From NCBI GenBank assembly GCA_025094145.1, contig JALLLS010000036.1, positions 273,269-337,268 on the forward strand: 64,000 nucleotides of DNA. Reading direction: 5' to 3'. The translations under genes were made by a program, and so were the position numbers. Below, in pieces: positions 23,367-35,874 of the stretch. Under the pieces are notes generated by a model, which was not told the origin of the DNA, ran no database searches, and saw only the letters and a list, made by a program, of their open reading frames with translations. Numbering within the stretch: the first letter of the stretch is position 1; the number at the start of each line of letters is the position of its first letter. This stretch comes from Spinellus fusiger (lineage: Eukaryota > Mucoromycota > Mucoromycetes > Mucorales > Phycomycetaceae).

Positions 23367-25449
23367 TTTATTGTCATTACTCTGTTAGGATTCGCACCTG
23401 GATAGTCTGCTCTAGGCTCCTCATTAGTCTCCTATAAAAAGCAAATACATGTAAGAACCCTTGGTTTATTCTATAATCATATTGTATTTACTTTACTTTA
23501 TTAACATCTTGTTGGCTGCATAGCATCTTTATTTCAGAAAGAATAGATAGAAATGCAGTGAAAAAGAGGAAATAAATAGTTATTTTATTAGCAACATTGA
23601 ATAGTGTCAGCTATTATTTATCATCTATTGACGTGATAGTGTCGTTAATGGCTTCTTAGGTCCAAAGATATTTTGGTTAGTTAACGTACAATTAACTCTG
23701 CTCTTTTTATTCAACTTGTTTGTTATTCTTTTATACTTTAATGATTACTACAAATAGAAAAACTTGACAGAAATCACTACCAAAAGGCATACATTCTAAT
23801 GCAGACTGTTGTACTTTTATATTAACTCTGAAATATTAATTCACTGTATTCAAATCTACTACAGCTTATCATAGATGTTTCATCACAATCAATGTTTTGT
23901 GTAGCTGTTTTTTTCTTTTTTTCTTTTATTTTAAATTAAAAAAACGATTTGCTAACTGTTAGTTTCTCGTTTTTAGTGTCTAAGACCTGAAGTAACAGTA
24001 TTCTGCACATCACTTAGTATATCTCTTCTAAGTGTGTCTTGATTGTGGCGTATAAAATTCAGAAAACCTTGTTCAATATTAGCATGCATGTCTATTCCAT
24101 ACTGACAAAAGGGCTTTCCAAATAAATGCGAGAGATTGAAGTCATTTCTGTAAATTAGTCTGAAACAGTAGTGTTTTATTGTGCTGATCTTGACATTTTG
24201 TTCATTGAATAAGTATTTATTTATATTCAAAACCTAACTATCCTATATATATAGAAAAAGAAGTACGTAGCTCATAGGAGTGTATGATTGATTTTTCTCA
24301 CTCATTTTTTACAGTAAGCTGCCATTTCTTGGTCTTATCACAATATTTCTACTTTCTATTTGGTATCTATCATTATTTGGACAATTGTAATGACTTTTTC
24401 GCAAATAGCAATACTTACAACAGCTTGTATATCTATCTTGAAGATGGTTCACTCAAAGAATGCTATTGGGTATATAGTCAGGATTAACCTACTTGTTCAA
24501 GAAAGTGTGAATACAGCCACACTCAATTGTAAATTAAGAATAGCATAGCCTAATTTAACGGGGAGTATTCATACACTTTGAACAGATAAAACTATGATAT
24601 AAATACATGCAATAATACGACAATGATATGATCATCAAGATATGAAATCATAGAAAATATAGATTAGTATAGATATCGAATAAAGCAGATACAAATGAAA
24701 GCTGGGAGATGTATTTTTATTATTTGTTATCACACTTTTTGGTTATGATCTTTAACCGTACTTATTGTGGGTATTGGTATGTATTATGTTTATCTATGAA
24801 GATTTACTTTAGCAATTAAGTAAAAACTGTCTACCTGTGCTATTGAAAAAAGTCGAAGTTGTAATTGAAGGTATCGAAATATCAACTCATGTATTCCTCT
24901 GTCTATGAAAACACTAACTACTCGAAATTTATTGTACTGTAGAAGAATAAATGTAATTCTAGGGAATGACACTATATCAATGAGGTTTTCATAACACTGG
25001 CAGTATATAGCCACCATAATTAAAGTCCAGTAGGAATAAATAAATAAAAAGATTAATGAATAAATATTATATTTTGCTTACCCATTGAACTGACTAAATA
25101 CCTTTGGATTAAAAGCCAAAGAGATAGATGACATAATATCAATGGAATAGGTTAATGATTAAGTTGTAATAAGTTGGTTTTCGATTACACATATTCCTAC
25201 AATTGCTATCTCAAGTACTTTTGAATTATAAAATGAATGCTTACTGATTTAACAGGCCGTCATTGTTGAGACTTCTTTACTTGGATAGTGAAAAGAACAT
25301 TTAGGCCTGGAAGAGTAATCGTGTAATTCAATAGTTTGTTTATTTACTGTTATTTACTTATTTACCCTAAACATCTTTAGGCATGTACATGGACTTGTTT
25401 TTACAACCAACAAGCGAAAGATAGAAATACTATTATTATTCATTATTCA
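23367..25449. other. AT-rich region with one unassigned frame
   Basis: Mostly non-coding AT-rich sequence. A minus-strand frame at 23973-24230 (85 aa, containing FNLSHLFGKPFCQYGIDMH and GFLNFIRHNQDTLRRDI) has protein-like composition. It could be an exon remnant of the same mobile gene as the zinc-ribbon fragment downstream of it, but I do not recognise the family. No structural RNA seen. Confidence 0.4.
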
Positions 25450-27155
25450 TTAAAAGGGATATTTGCTGTCGTATTTTGGTTGAAAGGGCTTCAAAGAGGA
25501 TGCATGAGATGAAAATTTGTCAGCCTTTTTGTTATTTTTGCTGTTTAGATTGTTATGGCTGCCATGACCATAGCTACTGATGTTGTGTGAAGTGGTCGCG
25601 GCAGCAGCACTACTAGAAACCACTACAGGAATTCCATTATCCCTTACAGTTGGTATACTAGGATCATGTCTTGCCTTGGTCCCCATGTCTGGATGAGTCT
25701 TATAGCGAGGTGTGTCGAATGAAGGAATAGTAAGGGGTTCATTAGCACTGTAGGTGGATCGTTTGTTGTGTTTATCCGAAGAAGAGGCAACTGCTGGCGG
25801 GTCGCTGGATCGCAATCGAGGGTCGCGAGATGGATCATACACTAGCTGGTTTTTAGTGTGGGGAGTATAGTGTGGACTGGAATCAAAACTGGAGCCTGGA
25901 CTTGAGTGATGGCCTTGGCTATAGCCTGAGTGGTAGTCGTGGCTTTGGCTGTCTTTGGGACTATAGCCTGGACTGTAGTTTGAAGTGTATGTATCAGGAA
26001 AGAAATTTGGATTGTTGTTTCTGTATGTGTAACTGCTACGTCGACTCTTTGAACCACGATAGCTCCCTCGACCTCCATGACTTCCACGATCTCTTCGACT
26101 TCCACGATCTCTTCGACTTCCAGTGGTAGCTGGACTGGGATTAGTACCTGAACCTGAACCTGAGCCTACACCTGCACCTGTGCTCGTACTCGTACTCGTG
26201 CTGGGAGTGGGACTGGAAGTAGAGATGGGACTGGCACTAGCACTTCCACTTGTACCACTGCTTGCACTGTTGGATGGAGACATATGATTCTTTGACAAGG
26301 AGGGAGGTCTTTCTTTGTGGCTGGTAGAGCGTCGTGGTGTGTTGAAGGCATTATTTTCCTCTCGAGTGGATGCCTTTCCATTCCCTGTCTTGGGTGGTGG
26401 TGTTGTTTTGGATAATGTAGCTGTTTTGGATGGTGGAGGAGTCTTTGGTTTTGGTATTTGAGTAATCGCATCTTCAAAGAACTTTTGCATCTTTATACGC
26501 TCAGCATGCTGAGTCTCTTTGAATGCCTCCATAGCTTCAGCGACTGATTTCAACTATAAGGCATATGTGGATGAGCGTGAATAAATGGAAATAAAGAAGA
26601 GACGTCGATGGATTGATCTCTATACACTTACCCCGTGTGATTCAGTAGCAGAAAGAATATCGTCCTCTGTCTTTTTTACTACTGGAGTTGGCTGTTCATC
26701 CACAGGAGCAGGTGGAGGCTGGGATTTCAACAGATCTGTGGCCTTGTCAAACTCATCACATAGATTCCCGAGTGTTTCTTCATAGAAGAAAGGAGGAAGC
26801 GTCTGCTCTTGTTTCAGTTTGTACTTTTTGCATTGTTCTGTATGGTAGTGCACCCAGTCGTCGGCTTGTTTTTTATTCAACCGTACCATGGAACGGCGGT
26901 TTCTTTCCTCGAGAATCACCACTTGCTTTTTTAGGGCTGCCTCTGGGTTGGTTCCATTAGGCACAGTGATAGTCTCGTCACTGTACAAACAAAATAATAT
27001 ATATGAATATAAATATGTATATTTGTATATAAATCATCACCACCCTAATCCCTTACTATAATAAGCATCTAATCTTTTATGCTTTCTTTTTCATTGTTTT
27101 GCTGGTGTACTTGCCTTAGGTCTTCAGCTAGAAGCCAAATGTTGGGTACAGACAT
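25450..27155 (-). CDS. Unknown Ser/Pro-rich protein, 497 aa, three exons
   Basis: Exons 27155-27115, 26980-26632 and 26553-25450 join in frame. The start ATG at 27155 gives MSVPNIWLLAEDL. Intron 1 has a GC donor (AAG/GCAAGT), because the GC site alone keeps the frame (EDL-S-DETITVPNG); a nearby GT would run into a stop. The N-terminal 150 residues are charged and probably helical (QVVILEERNRRSMVRLNKK, DDWVHYHTEQCKKYKLKQE). A second helix follows at KSVAEAMEAFKETQHAERI. The last 300 residues are low complexity: Ser/Thr runs, Arg-Gly-rich repeats (RRDRGSRRDRGSHGGRGS, about 26120-26060) and Tyr-Ser-Pro-Gly repeats, suggesting an unstructured, possibly RNA-binding tail. I do not recognise the family. 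The REX3-like gene lies upstream on the same strand. Confidence 0.8.
26981..27114 (-). other. GC-AG intron
   Basis: The donor reads AAG/GCAAGT on the minus strand and the acceptor TTTGTACAG. Only this pairing keeps the frame open across the junction, giving Ser at the split codon. Confidence 0.7.
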
Positions 27156-27700
27156 GATGAAAAAACGAGTGTCATTGCGTATGTCTTTTTTTTTTTTCCT
27201 ATTTTTTTTTTCTTTTGTCTTTTCATTAAATAGGCTGAGAAGTTATGACGTACCACACATGTTAATGCGACACGCTTTTTGTTTTTGTTTGTTTTTTCTC
27301 TCTCTCTTTTCTTCTTCCTTATTTGTTCTTTTAGAAATGTCAATCGACGCGCACGTATCTTGACGCGTAGAAAAGTAAACAGAGTGTGTAATAGGTTACT
27401 TCAGCAGACTTAGTTATACGTCACTACAAAAGATCATCCACTGCTCAACCCTTCAAGCAAAGGATCTATGTGTAGATAGAGGCGATCGAGTCTTTTGCTA
27501 CTCTATTGTACCTGCTGTTAAGATCCCCTTGAATGTTTGGTCCTACATTGCATATAAATAACACCACACTTGTAGAGCAATAAACATCACTCTTCTCTCA
27601 CAATAGAAGGTCGCCTTTTTATTGATTGATTGTAATCTTTTGACTCATGGATCTATTAGAGCACATATGATCTATTTGACAATGAAAAGGGACGCCATAA
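27156..27700. other. Intergenic, promoter of the unknown protein gene
   Basis: Pyrimidine- and T-rich tracts (27188-27215, 27280-27320) lie directly 5' of the minus-strand gene. A CATATAAATAA TATA-like word at about 27549-27559 could serve transcription in either direction. No gene seen. Confidence 0.4.
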
Positions 27701-29976
27701 CTAGGCTGGGCTATTAAGATGGCTTTTTTTGGTCTTTAGGAACACTTGTAATAGCTCCATACATGTCTGAGCGTCTTGAAAAGAGTCGTGGCCGTCAGAT
27801 CCATCCTGAATGAACTTTGAGAGATATCGGGTGGATAGGGTTCTGAGGCCATAGCGATAGGGAAGACCGTGAGGGTGAGGGTACAGCTATCATCATACAT
27901 ACACATACACATACACATACACACAGAGAGAAAACAAGAACAAGAACAAGGGTCAGTGAGGATGCTTGTTGCAAGGACTATAGTGAAAGAAGACTTACTG
28001 CTGCTGTATCAAGGACGTTGGTGTGGATCATCTGTCAATAAAAAATGGGTTAATGATGGCACTGTGGATGGATAGAAACCACTCACTCTTAATGCATTCA
28101 TATCATTTTCCTATAGAGAATAGGTTATTTATCCAACATCTACAAATAAGACACAGTCTGCCTTACCAAACCATGGCCCAAGAGAAGTGTGTCCTTGTCA
28201 ATGTGTTTGAATAGCTCTTGTCGAACACTTTCTAGATTGTGCTTTACTCCTGCCAATGTACTAATGCCACTGTAGCGTGTATTGAGATCAATGACCATAT
28301 GAGAAGGAAGCACTGTATGATCCATCAATAGGTTGGCATGTTCTCCTACCACTGTCAATCGAATCAACTCCGTGCCTGCTGTTGTATACCCCTAGTAAAC
28401 AGTAGTGGATAGACCATGAATACATCACCTTAAACAAGTCTTTCTTGTGTAGACCCAGCTATAAATCACCCTACCATTTCACAATCCAAAGCCACAAGAC
28501 GAGACCGTGGCTGTGCTGGATCTCTTGCAGGTGCCTCTACATAGGCTATCTTACTGTGCATAGTACCAAAATCCTCATCTAATACATCCATAGAGTGGGT
28601 CAGTCCATGCCAGCCCACACTCATCCTCCTCTACCTTTATACACATGCGGCCCTTTGACACATCCCTCACTACCAAACGAATCTTCACAGCAAGTGTACA
28701 CACGCAACTTTTCACCCGACTGATGTACCACCCGCAGACGACCATGATGATATACACAGACAGTATGGTCCATTGGCTCCAATACATCCTTCACTTTATA
28801 CTGTCTTTCACATCGATCACAGGTAGCCATAAGACCCGTCCTACTAGGTGCTATGCCGCCTGGTGTGGATAGGATGTCTGGCATAGGATAGCCCATGGTC
28901 TGGAGTTGCTTTTGTGTCAGACGATACTGCTGTGCCTCTTTCTCTATACTCTGGATAGCCACTGAACCTGGTTCTATCCAGACCCCCTCCAGTCCAATGT
29001 CAGTGGGTCCTGTGGACTGAGGACGCTTCTTCAGACTCATCAGGACTGTCATGGCCTTTTGTTTATAGCCTGTTGGGTTCAGTGTGTTTTGGTGGATATC
29101 TTCTTCTTGCTGTAGCGCGTGTTCTGTGGCAAGTGAGGATGGATGAGAAGTATAGATGCGACAAAAGTGCTCATAGATCTTTGTTACTGTTGTCTATAAA
29201 GAAGAAATAAAGTATGAAGAATAGAATAGAAATAAGGAAAGCCATTCATGGACTTACTTGTCTTAGTTTGAGGGGTGTATGAGAACGTATATTAGGAAGA
29301 ATCGTAGGTGGACCTGCAGCAGAAGACTAGGGACAGGCAAGGGAATGCAGTGAGTGGGTGAGTAAGTATTGAGAAAATAAAGAGTTGCTTACTGTAGTGG
29401 GTGTATGAGCAACTCTTCTGGGTCCTTGGATCATGGTCGATAGTCTATTACTAAGGAGTGTCTGTGGGTTTTGTGCTGTGGCTGTAGGTCTCTCCGTAGA
29501 AAGAATAGGTCTTTTGGCAGGTACTGTGAGTCTTTCCGTGGAGGATTCTTGGATTCGATTGGCATAAATATTAGAGGCAGGCCTTGTACCAGAAGAGAAG
29601 GGCTTTTTAACTAGTTTGCTGGTATAAATACAACAGCTACATGGGAATAGACGGCCATGAACTCCTTACCACTAACAGGAGAAGGCACATCCATACGAGA
29701 TATGGGTTGTGTGGTGGAATGTGCAGTTGTGCGTGTTTTTGGTTGGCTATTGGTTATGGGCTCTGTTACTGCATGTAGTAGAGAAGAAGAGGTCTTTGCA
29801 CGCTTGTTGAGTGGTGCTGTTGTTGTGGTTGTAGTGGATAAGCCTTGTGTGTTTATGCCACGTCAACTCCTTGGCTCACCTCGAGGTAGAGTATGCGAAT
29901 AGAAGCAGGCATAACGAGAGCACTTGGGCAGGTCAGGACAAGCTAGCTGACGAAATAGGTTCTGACTAGGCAACAT
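27701..29976 (-). CDS. REX3: REX3/REXO1-type 3'-5' RNA exonuclease
   Basis: DEDDh-family exonuclease that trims 3' ends of small non-coding RNAs (RNase MRP RNA in yeast REX3). Start at 29976: MLPSQNLFRQLACPDLPKC followed by SRYACFYSH, a CCCH-like cluster as in REX3 relatives. The middle (about 29870-29070) is Ser/Thr-rich. A Cys-rich stretch, CDRCERQYKVKDVL (about 28830), precedes the catalytic domain. Exo I is LVALDCEM (about 28498-28475), Exo II MVIDLNTRYSGIS (about 28300-28255), and Exo III begins LLLGHGL and continues over two introns as ENDMNALR and IHTNVLDTAA. It ends with PHPHGLPYRYGLRTLSTRYL and HDSFQDAQTCMELLQVFLKT; stop at 27701. All four acidic residues and the catalytic His (HDSFQDA) are present, so it should be active. 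Exon borders in the N-terminal half are approximate. Confidence 0.85.
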
Positions 29977-30224
29977 TGAAAGAGAGGAGGTGTATGCGAG
30001 CCTAAAGGTTATAATATAGCAGAGAAGGAAAGAATAAACAAATAAAACAAGGTGTTGCTATTGACTAAAATCTGAGTCACATCTCGAGCTGCCAAAGTAT
30101 GTCTGTGCTTTTTATTATTCTGTCTTTTATGCTTACACAGCTATATAACCAAGATACAATTAAGATACAAATGCACATGTGTACATTCTTACAGTAGACT
30201 GTGCATAGTAAAGAACACTGAAAA

Positions 30225-30350
30225 AGACAATAGAGAGAGAAATAGAGAGAAATAAAGAGAGAGAAATAGAGAGAAATAAAGAGAGAGAAATAGAGAGAAA
30301 TAAAGAGAGAGAAATAAAGAGAGAGAAATAAAGAGAGAGAAAAGAGAGAT
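30225..30350. repeat. (GAGAGAAATA)n-like microsatellite
   Basis: Purine-rich tandem array of AGAGAGAAATA/AAGAGAGAGAAATA variants, about 125 bp, strictly purine on the plus strand except for the T of each unit. Confidence 0.9.
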
Positions 30351-30479
30351 ACTTATGGACAATATATTATTTTATATCTTTCAGTGTTAATTACTATTAA
30401 CACACCAAGACATATTGGTAGCTGAGTATATGCTTTTTACTTATATGTTTATTACAACAGAATAAAGACGCTTTATATT

Positions 30480-30708
30480 TAATATAGCATAGCATAGCAT
30501 AATATAACATAATATAATATAGCATAATATAGCATAATATAATATAGCATAATATAATATAGCATAATATAATATAGCATAATATAATATAGCATAATAT
30601 AACACAACATAATATAACATAATACAATCCAACATAATATAACATAACACAATATAACATAGCATAACACAATATAACACAACATAACATAATCTAACAT
30701 AACATAAT
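30480..30708. repeat. Pentameric AT-rich satellite (ATAAT/ATAGC/ATAAC)
   Basis: About 230 bp made of 5-bp steps: ATAGC, ATAAT, ATAAC and ATACA units, grouped into higher-order blocks of AATATAGCATAAT. Because of the unit length and composition all three minus-strand frames stay open (Leu-Cys-Tyr-Ile-rich); these frames are an artefact of the repeat, not genes. Confidence 0.9.
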
Positions 30709-31545
30709 AATAGACACCAACAACACTGTACTCCCCTTGTGATTCAGCTGAAAAGACTGATAAGAAGCCTATTGTCTATCTCTCTTTTTATTACTCTATA
30801 TCTTCCATGCCTTCGATTTAAACTTCTATAAGAGAATGATACTATTGGCTTAGTTTATTATGCTAATGTCCACTGATAGAGAAGGCCTCATGGGTTCTTT
30901 TGTAGGGGGAAATTGGATCATCGTGGGGCCCTATTGTTTCCAGCACACTGCCATTTTAGTGACCGGGAGTAGATAATCAGTGCCCTATAGAGATATCAAA
31001 CTGTCATTGGAACCTTTGATAAATATGCCATTTTAGTCTAGAGTCTAGAGTCGGGAAGGACCAACCTTCTTGTGTGTATCAATACATATATGGTATGCCT
31101 TGGTAGGCCTTGGTACTCTTTTTTACCCCCCCCCACACACACATACACAAGGGATGGGCTTATTGATAAAGAATAACATCCAATCGTCTGTGCCTGTGTT
31201 TATGTTTGTATGAAATTCAACTCAAATCCTAGCTAGTGTCTTATTATGAACATCCTCTGATAAACACTCCTGCATTCTTTCCAAGCAAACTGTATGCACA
31301 GAATAGAAAATGAATAGGCTAAGCACGGAAGAGAGCTGTGTGCGTGTGTTTGTGTGTACTTGTATCAAAGATAAGCACTCTTCATCACATGCAAATTCAA
31401 AATCTTAATAGAAGAAAGGCACTATAGATGAAAAGAGGATCATGTTTAAATAGATAGAGCACTGATAATAGTACAATTGTCTTTATTGATATTTGCCTAT
31501 AGATTTATCTTTTCATCTTCTTCTTTCTCTCTTGTTTTATTCCTC

Positions 31546-33100
31546 ATGTCTTGGCCTCCTAATCAGTGCTATTCTTATCCATATTCAACACCATGGCCAG
31601 TATATCCATCTCCATTGAAAAACAGTCTTCACTCTACTACTACTTCTATATGGAGTTCCGATATGAGTGCTTTTATCAGTAGACTCAGAGAAGAAGCAAC
31701 AGCCCTACTCTGTCAGAAGCATCCTCTTTCTACCCTCCCAATTGATAGAAAGTGCATGACACAAGGCATTCGACTTGTTCTAATGGCAGCAGATGAATAT
31801 GACCAAGGCAATGAAGCACTAGGCCTCGAGATTTACCTTTCTGGTATCGAGAAGATAGTGATGGCTTTTTCAGGTATAAATATATATATATATATACTTA
31901 TTTAAAAAAGAAAAAAAAAGAAAATATCATTAGAATAATAAGAAAGGCTAAAAGACAAAGCAATAACTTCTCATATTAACCCATCTATATTTTTCTATCT
32001 TTCCGTGTTGATCTACCACAGATCCAGATGAAAAGACAAAACTAGCCTTGAAAGAAAGGCTGTCAAGGTAACGCGTGGGAGACAAGACCCCATAAGAGAA
32101 CTGTAGAGGATGGATGGTACAGCATTGAGCTATATGGACTGTGTAGTATTATTGCTTGGTCTTGATGTCTTGTCTTTTTATTATTATTATTGTATTGTAG
32201 CGTCCAAGGCCGTCTTGGGATTCTTTGTCTTGCCAATGTGTCCGCTAAAGAACCTCCAGTATCTTCTTCTTCACATCCTTCTCCATCTTCTTTCTCAATG
32301 TTGACACATTTTCTCAAAACATGGAAGATGGTCATGGACTCTTCTTTAATGCAACCAGAATCACATCAAGAACAAGAACCATCGCCAGACACTACAGCAG
32401 AACCCCTGGGTCGCTTCAAGAGGTTTCGACAGAAGGTTATCCGTGCTAGTATGACATGTGCTGTGTTTGTAAAACAATCTCCCTTACCAGGTAAATAATA
32501 GAAAAGAAAATAGGCTAGTCTATCAAAAATAATAAGAGAGAGATGAGAAATGGACTTGACTTACTTTGTCACTAGATTTTCTGTTTCTTCTTTTGAATAC
32601 AGTAATACACTATTTCCTGCAATTCAATGACAAGTACCATATCTATCAAAAGATGGAGCAGTTCTGTTTTGGGTGTGGAAAAGCACTTTTGAAAATGGAT
32701 GAGCAGTATCATTTGCATGAATATGCTTCAGAGACACTGTATATGGTGGCAGCTGCTAGTTTCAAGGCAGTGGTTGCTTACAGAGAGGCCCCTACTTATT
32801 CACAGGTGATTAGGTTAAGTTCTTGACTGTAGAAGCAATCAATGACAATGCTAGTGATAACACCAACACCAACACCACATTTAAGTTCAAGTACAATAGC
32901 AAAAGAAAGAAAGAAAATAAACAAGAAACAAGAAACAAGTGATAGTATGTTTTGTCTATCGTTGACTATGAAAGATAATTTCTGTGTTATCCTTCATAGA
33001 ACCCTTTTTATAATGTTACTCTTTTTATTTATTTATTATTATGTGTATATCAATAATAATAATAATAATAAAGAGGCCTTGCGTATCATTCTCTACTGAA
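31546..33100 (+). CDS. MIT-domain protein, function unknown
   Basis: Exons about 31546-31873, 32022-32067, 32202-32491, about 32602-32803 and a short last exon near 33080-33100. Residues about 35-125 form a helical segment typical of MIT (microtubule-interacting and trafficking) domains, containing GIRLVLMAADEYDQGNEALG and IYLSGIEKIVMAFS, spliced to DPDEKTKLALKERLS. MIT domains bind ESCRT-III tails or microtubules. A Ser/Gln-rich linker follows, then RFKRFRQKVIRASMTC and a conserved-looking C-terminal part with FCFGCGKALLKMDEQYHLHEY. I chose MSWPPNQ (31546); an in-frame ATG at 31477 would add a hydrophobic leader that looks like translated UTR. The last exon has two possible acceptors. Convergent with the EMP65-like gene. 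Confidence 0.7.
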
Positions 33101-33280
33101 TTCATCGGGGAACTCAACTTCCTGTACTGATGTTAAGGAATCCGACTTCTTACCATAGAGAATCGATCCACATTCTCCAAAGTATACTTTACAGGCTTCC
33201 GTCCCAAGATATTATCTGATGTATCATTTAAATATATCTTTTCCTTTGCATGGTAGCTCTATGGACCACAGATCTGTTCT

Positions 33281-35726
33281 TTAGTACTTGCGTGCGTGTG
33301 TGTGTGGACTAGCATTTACCTCATCTTCTTTCTGCATCGTATGGCGCTCTTTCTCCTCCTCCATGGTCTGATGTTCCTCCATCTTAGTGTAGCGATGGTG
33401 GGCATAGCTCAGCAGGAAAGTGCCCACGACTACCTTTGTAGCCAATAGACTATTTCCTCATTGTCAGTGGTGCATGTATTAAAAAAATAATAGAAAGAGA
33501 AAGAGAAAAGAAAGAATACCTTATACCAAGCACAACCACCAACAGTGTCCATGTCATCATTTGGATGGCTTTATCCAGTCCTTGTTCTAGCCATCCTGAT
33601 TCAATTATAGCAAAGATTCCCTTGTTCAGGCCTGTAGGTAAAAGAGACTGGAAAACACTATGGACATCCGACATGTGTTCCAATAGACGACGTGTAAGAG
33701 TGGATGCTATGGATTCTGCATTTGTATCTGAAGGTGTAGAAGACATGAAGATCATAGGCACTAATAGCTGCATCATGCGTATTTGCTATAGATCCATACA
33801 GTCAATACCCAGCAGTGGAGATCTCTTTTATAATAGAGCAGACTAGACTAGATCCTACCATACATGCCAGGGGTAAAACAGGAAGACCCAAGCGACGAGA
33901 GATGGGTGATGGATCTGCCAATACCTAGTGCCAGAAGAAAAGGAAAGGTATATTTCTTAGTCACTCCATACACCTCTACACTCCTACACTCCTACACTCC
34001 ATGCACACTTACAGGACGCTGGCCATACAAACGAGGGGATGATCCTGCCACCACATCCTTGCACAGAATATCAGCATACTTCCCATACACAGAAGGACGT
34101 ATCTGATTAAACTTTGTAATAAACGCATGCTTCAACCAATCTACCAATACTTCTGAGGCAATCACCATCACCACTGGTGTCATCAGTGTCACCAATGGCA
34201 TGGAAGCAGGCAATCGAAACAGAGGCACAAAGGTGGAGGGTAGGATAGAAGAAGGAGAGGATTCTGATAATTCAACGACATTTCTCAGTGTAATAATCAT
34301 AAGAAAGACCACCTGCTGGAACCGCTCAACAATGTCTAGTAGCCCACCAACATGTGTATGAGATGAAGGGAGGATGACAGTAAGCTCGGCTGTCTGTACC
34401 TACCACTACAGCTCAATTGAAACAGATTCTCCTTTTCGAACTTCTTGAACACAGACTGCTTAATCTCCACAAACTGATTGGAGATGAGCAATGACAAGAG
34501 GGCGTTGGAATAAAAGTTGATGGCTACATTGAGTGTGATCATTTGGAAGAACAGCACCAATGTATGGATGACTGTGTAGGGTATGAGTCCACACTACCAT
34601 GGTCCTGTGCACTTACTCATATACCCTGCAGCCATAATGACCAGTGGCAATGGTCTCAGTTGTCGTTTAGCATGGGCTGCCCTGCCACTGTCCTTGGAGG
34701 GTTCACTCACAGCGACCTTTGAGAACAACGCCCCCAGTATGTCTGTTCCCATGGAGCAGCACAGCCTATCTCCAATCTCCAGTACATTGAACACTACATA
34801 CAGTTTTAGTACTGCTTGTCCACGGATGAAGTGGTAAAGACGCGAAGGATCAAAGGATTTCATAGCAACACAGGTAATTGCAATCAATAATCCCTTGATC
34901 AGATCGCATTTCTGACAAGGCTTGAGTCGCCAGTAACTTGTCCATGTAAGATTTCTTTCTTATTATCTTATAAAGAGCAAAAGAGAAAGGGAGAGGGAGA
35001 GGGAGTTTTTACCTTCCTTTTCCCATGAAGAACCAGGGAAGATTGTGGTACATGTTCAAGCAATAATGGCCCAATGCCAAACAGAAGCGCAGTGGTAGTA
35101 TAGTAAATGTGTATAAAAAAGCATCCAGGCATAGTAGAAATCCAAATCCCATTAACTAATACACCCTTGGTATCAGAATAAAGTGTGTTTTTAATTGGAA
35201 TATAAAGACAAGAAGATGAACTTGCCTTTTCAAGTGCACTAGGAACAGCTAAGAAATTGGAGATTCTTTCTTGTTTTATGTCTAATCCACTGTGTTGGTC
35301 AGAGAGAGTGAGTTCATCTCTGAGATACTGCCAACATGACAAGGAAAATGGCTGTGGTTGTGGTTGTGGTTGTGGTTGTGGTTGTGGTTGTTGTGGTTGT
35401 TGTGGTTGTTGTGGCTGTGGCTGTGGCTGTAGTTGTGAGGAAGGGGAGGGCGTGGGTGTAGGCGTGTCCTCCTTTGGTACCAGAGCATCAGAAGAGGTCT
35501 GCACTAACAATGACCGGTTTCTCTTCTTTCGCTTCTTTTTACAGTGCACACCACCTGACGGCAGGGAAAGGAAGGAGGGTCCGTCCAGCACTTGGAAGCT
35601 ATTGGGACTGTAGGGACCTGAGGAAAGTGTAGGAGACATGACAGAAGGAGACATTGGAGAGGGACTGCCATGTGGGTAGGGAGCAGGACGACGCTTCCGA
35701 GATGAGAATGACAGCTCTTGGTGCAT
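33281..35726 (-). CDS. EMP65: TAPT1/EMP65 family ER membrane protein
   Basis: Multi-pass membrane protein of the TAPT1 (DUF747) family; yeast EMP65 works with SLP1 at the ER in protecting soluble proteins from degradation. Start at 35726, MHQELSFSSRKRRPAPYP. The N-terminal third is unstructured with a basic KKKRKKRNRS and a Gln-Pro repeat (35345-35430). Family blocks follow over several exons: YLRDELTLSDQH, RLYHFIRGQAVLKLYVVFN, VLEIGDRLCCSMGTDILGAL, LLISNQFVEIKQSVFKKFEK, NLFQLSCSGR, and VLVDWLKHAFITKFNQIRP with DILCKDVVAGSS. Hydrophobic segments between them are probable membrane spans. The C-terminus is Glu-rich and charged (KMEEHQTMEEEKERH), with a stop at 33281 if the last GT (GTAAATG) is read through. 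Exon boundaries are approximate. Confidence 0.88.
35345..35430 (-). repeat. Gln-Pro coding microsatellite in EMP65-like gene
   Basis: Imperfect (CAACCA)n on the coding strand, giving alternating Gln-Pro runs in the N-terminal disordered part. Likely length-variable between strains. Confidence 0.85.
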
Positions 35727-35874
35727 AGTTCTTTCTTTCTTTCTTTCTCTCTCTCTCTCTGAGAAAGTCAAATCAGGTCTATCAAATCAAGACAGGTTCA
35801 TTTCAAAGTCAATGGCACTGTCCAAATTAAGGTGAAGGGAAAAAAAAAAAAAAAAGAGTCCATCTCTCTCTCTC

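Larger units (their letters stand above)
29977..31545. other. Intergenic with microsatellites
   Basis: A divergent gap between the REX3-like gene and the MIT-domain gene. It holds two simple-sequence tracts annotated separately (30225-30350 and 30480-30708). The rest is AT-rich with C and CA runs near 31126-31150. No gene seen. Confidence 0.5.

Noticed and set aside
27869..28075. 68-aa plus-strand frame opposite the REX3-like exonuclease
   Set aside because: Antisense to clearly conserved exonuclease exons and composed partly of a microsatellite.
30397..30700. Long overlapping minus-strand frames rich in Leu-Cys-Tyr-Ile
   Set aside because: They are produced by the pentamer satellite; all three frames are open for the same trivial reason.
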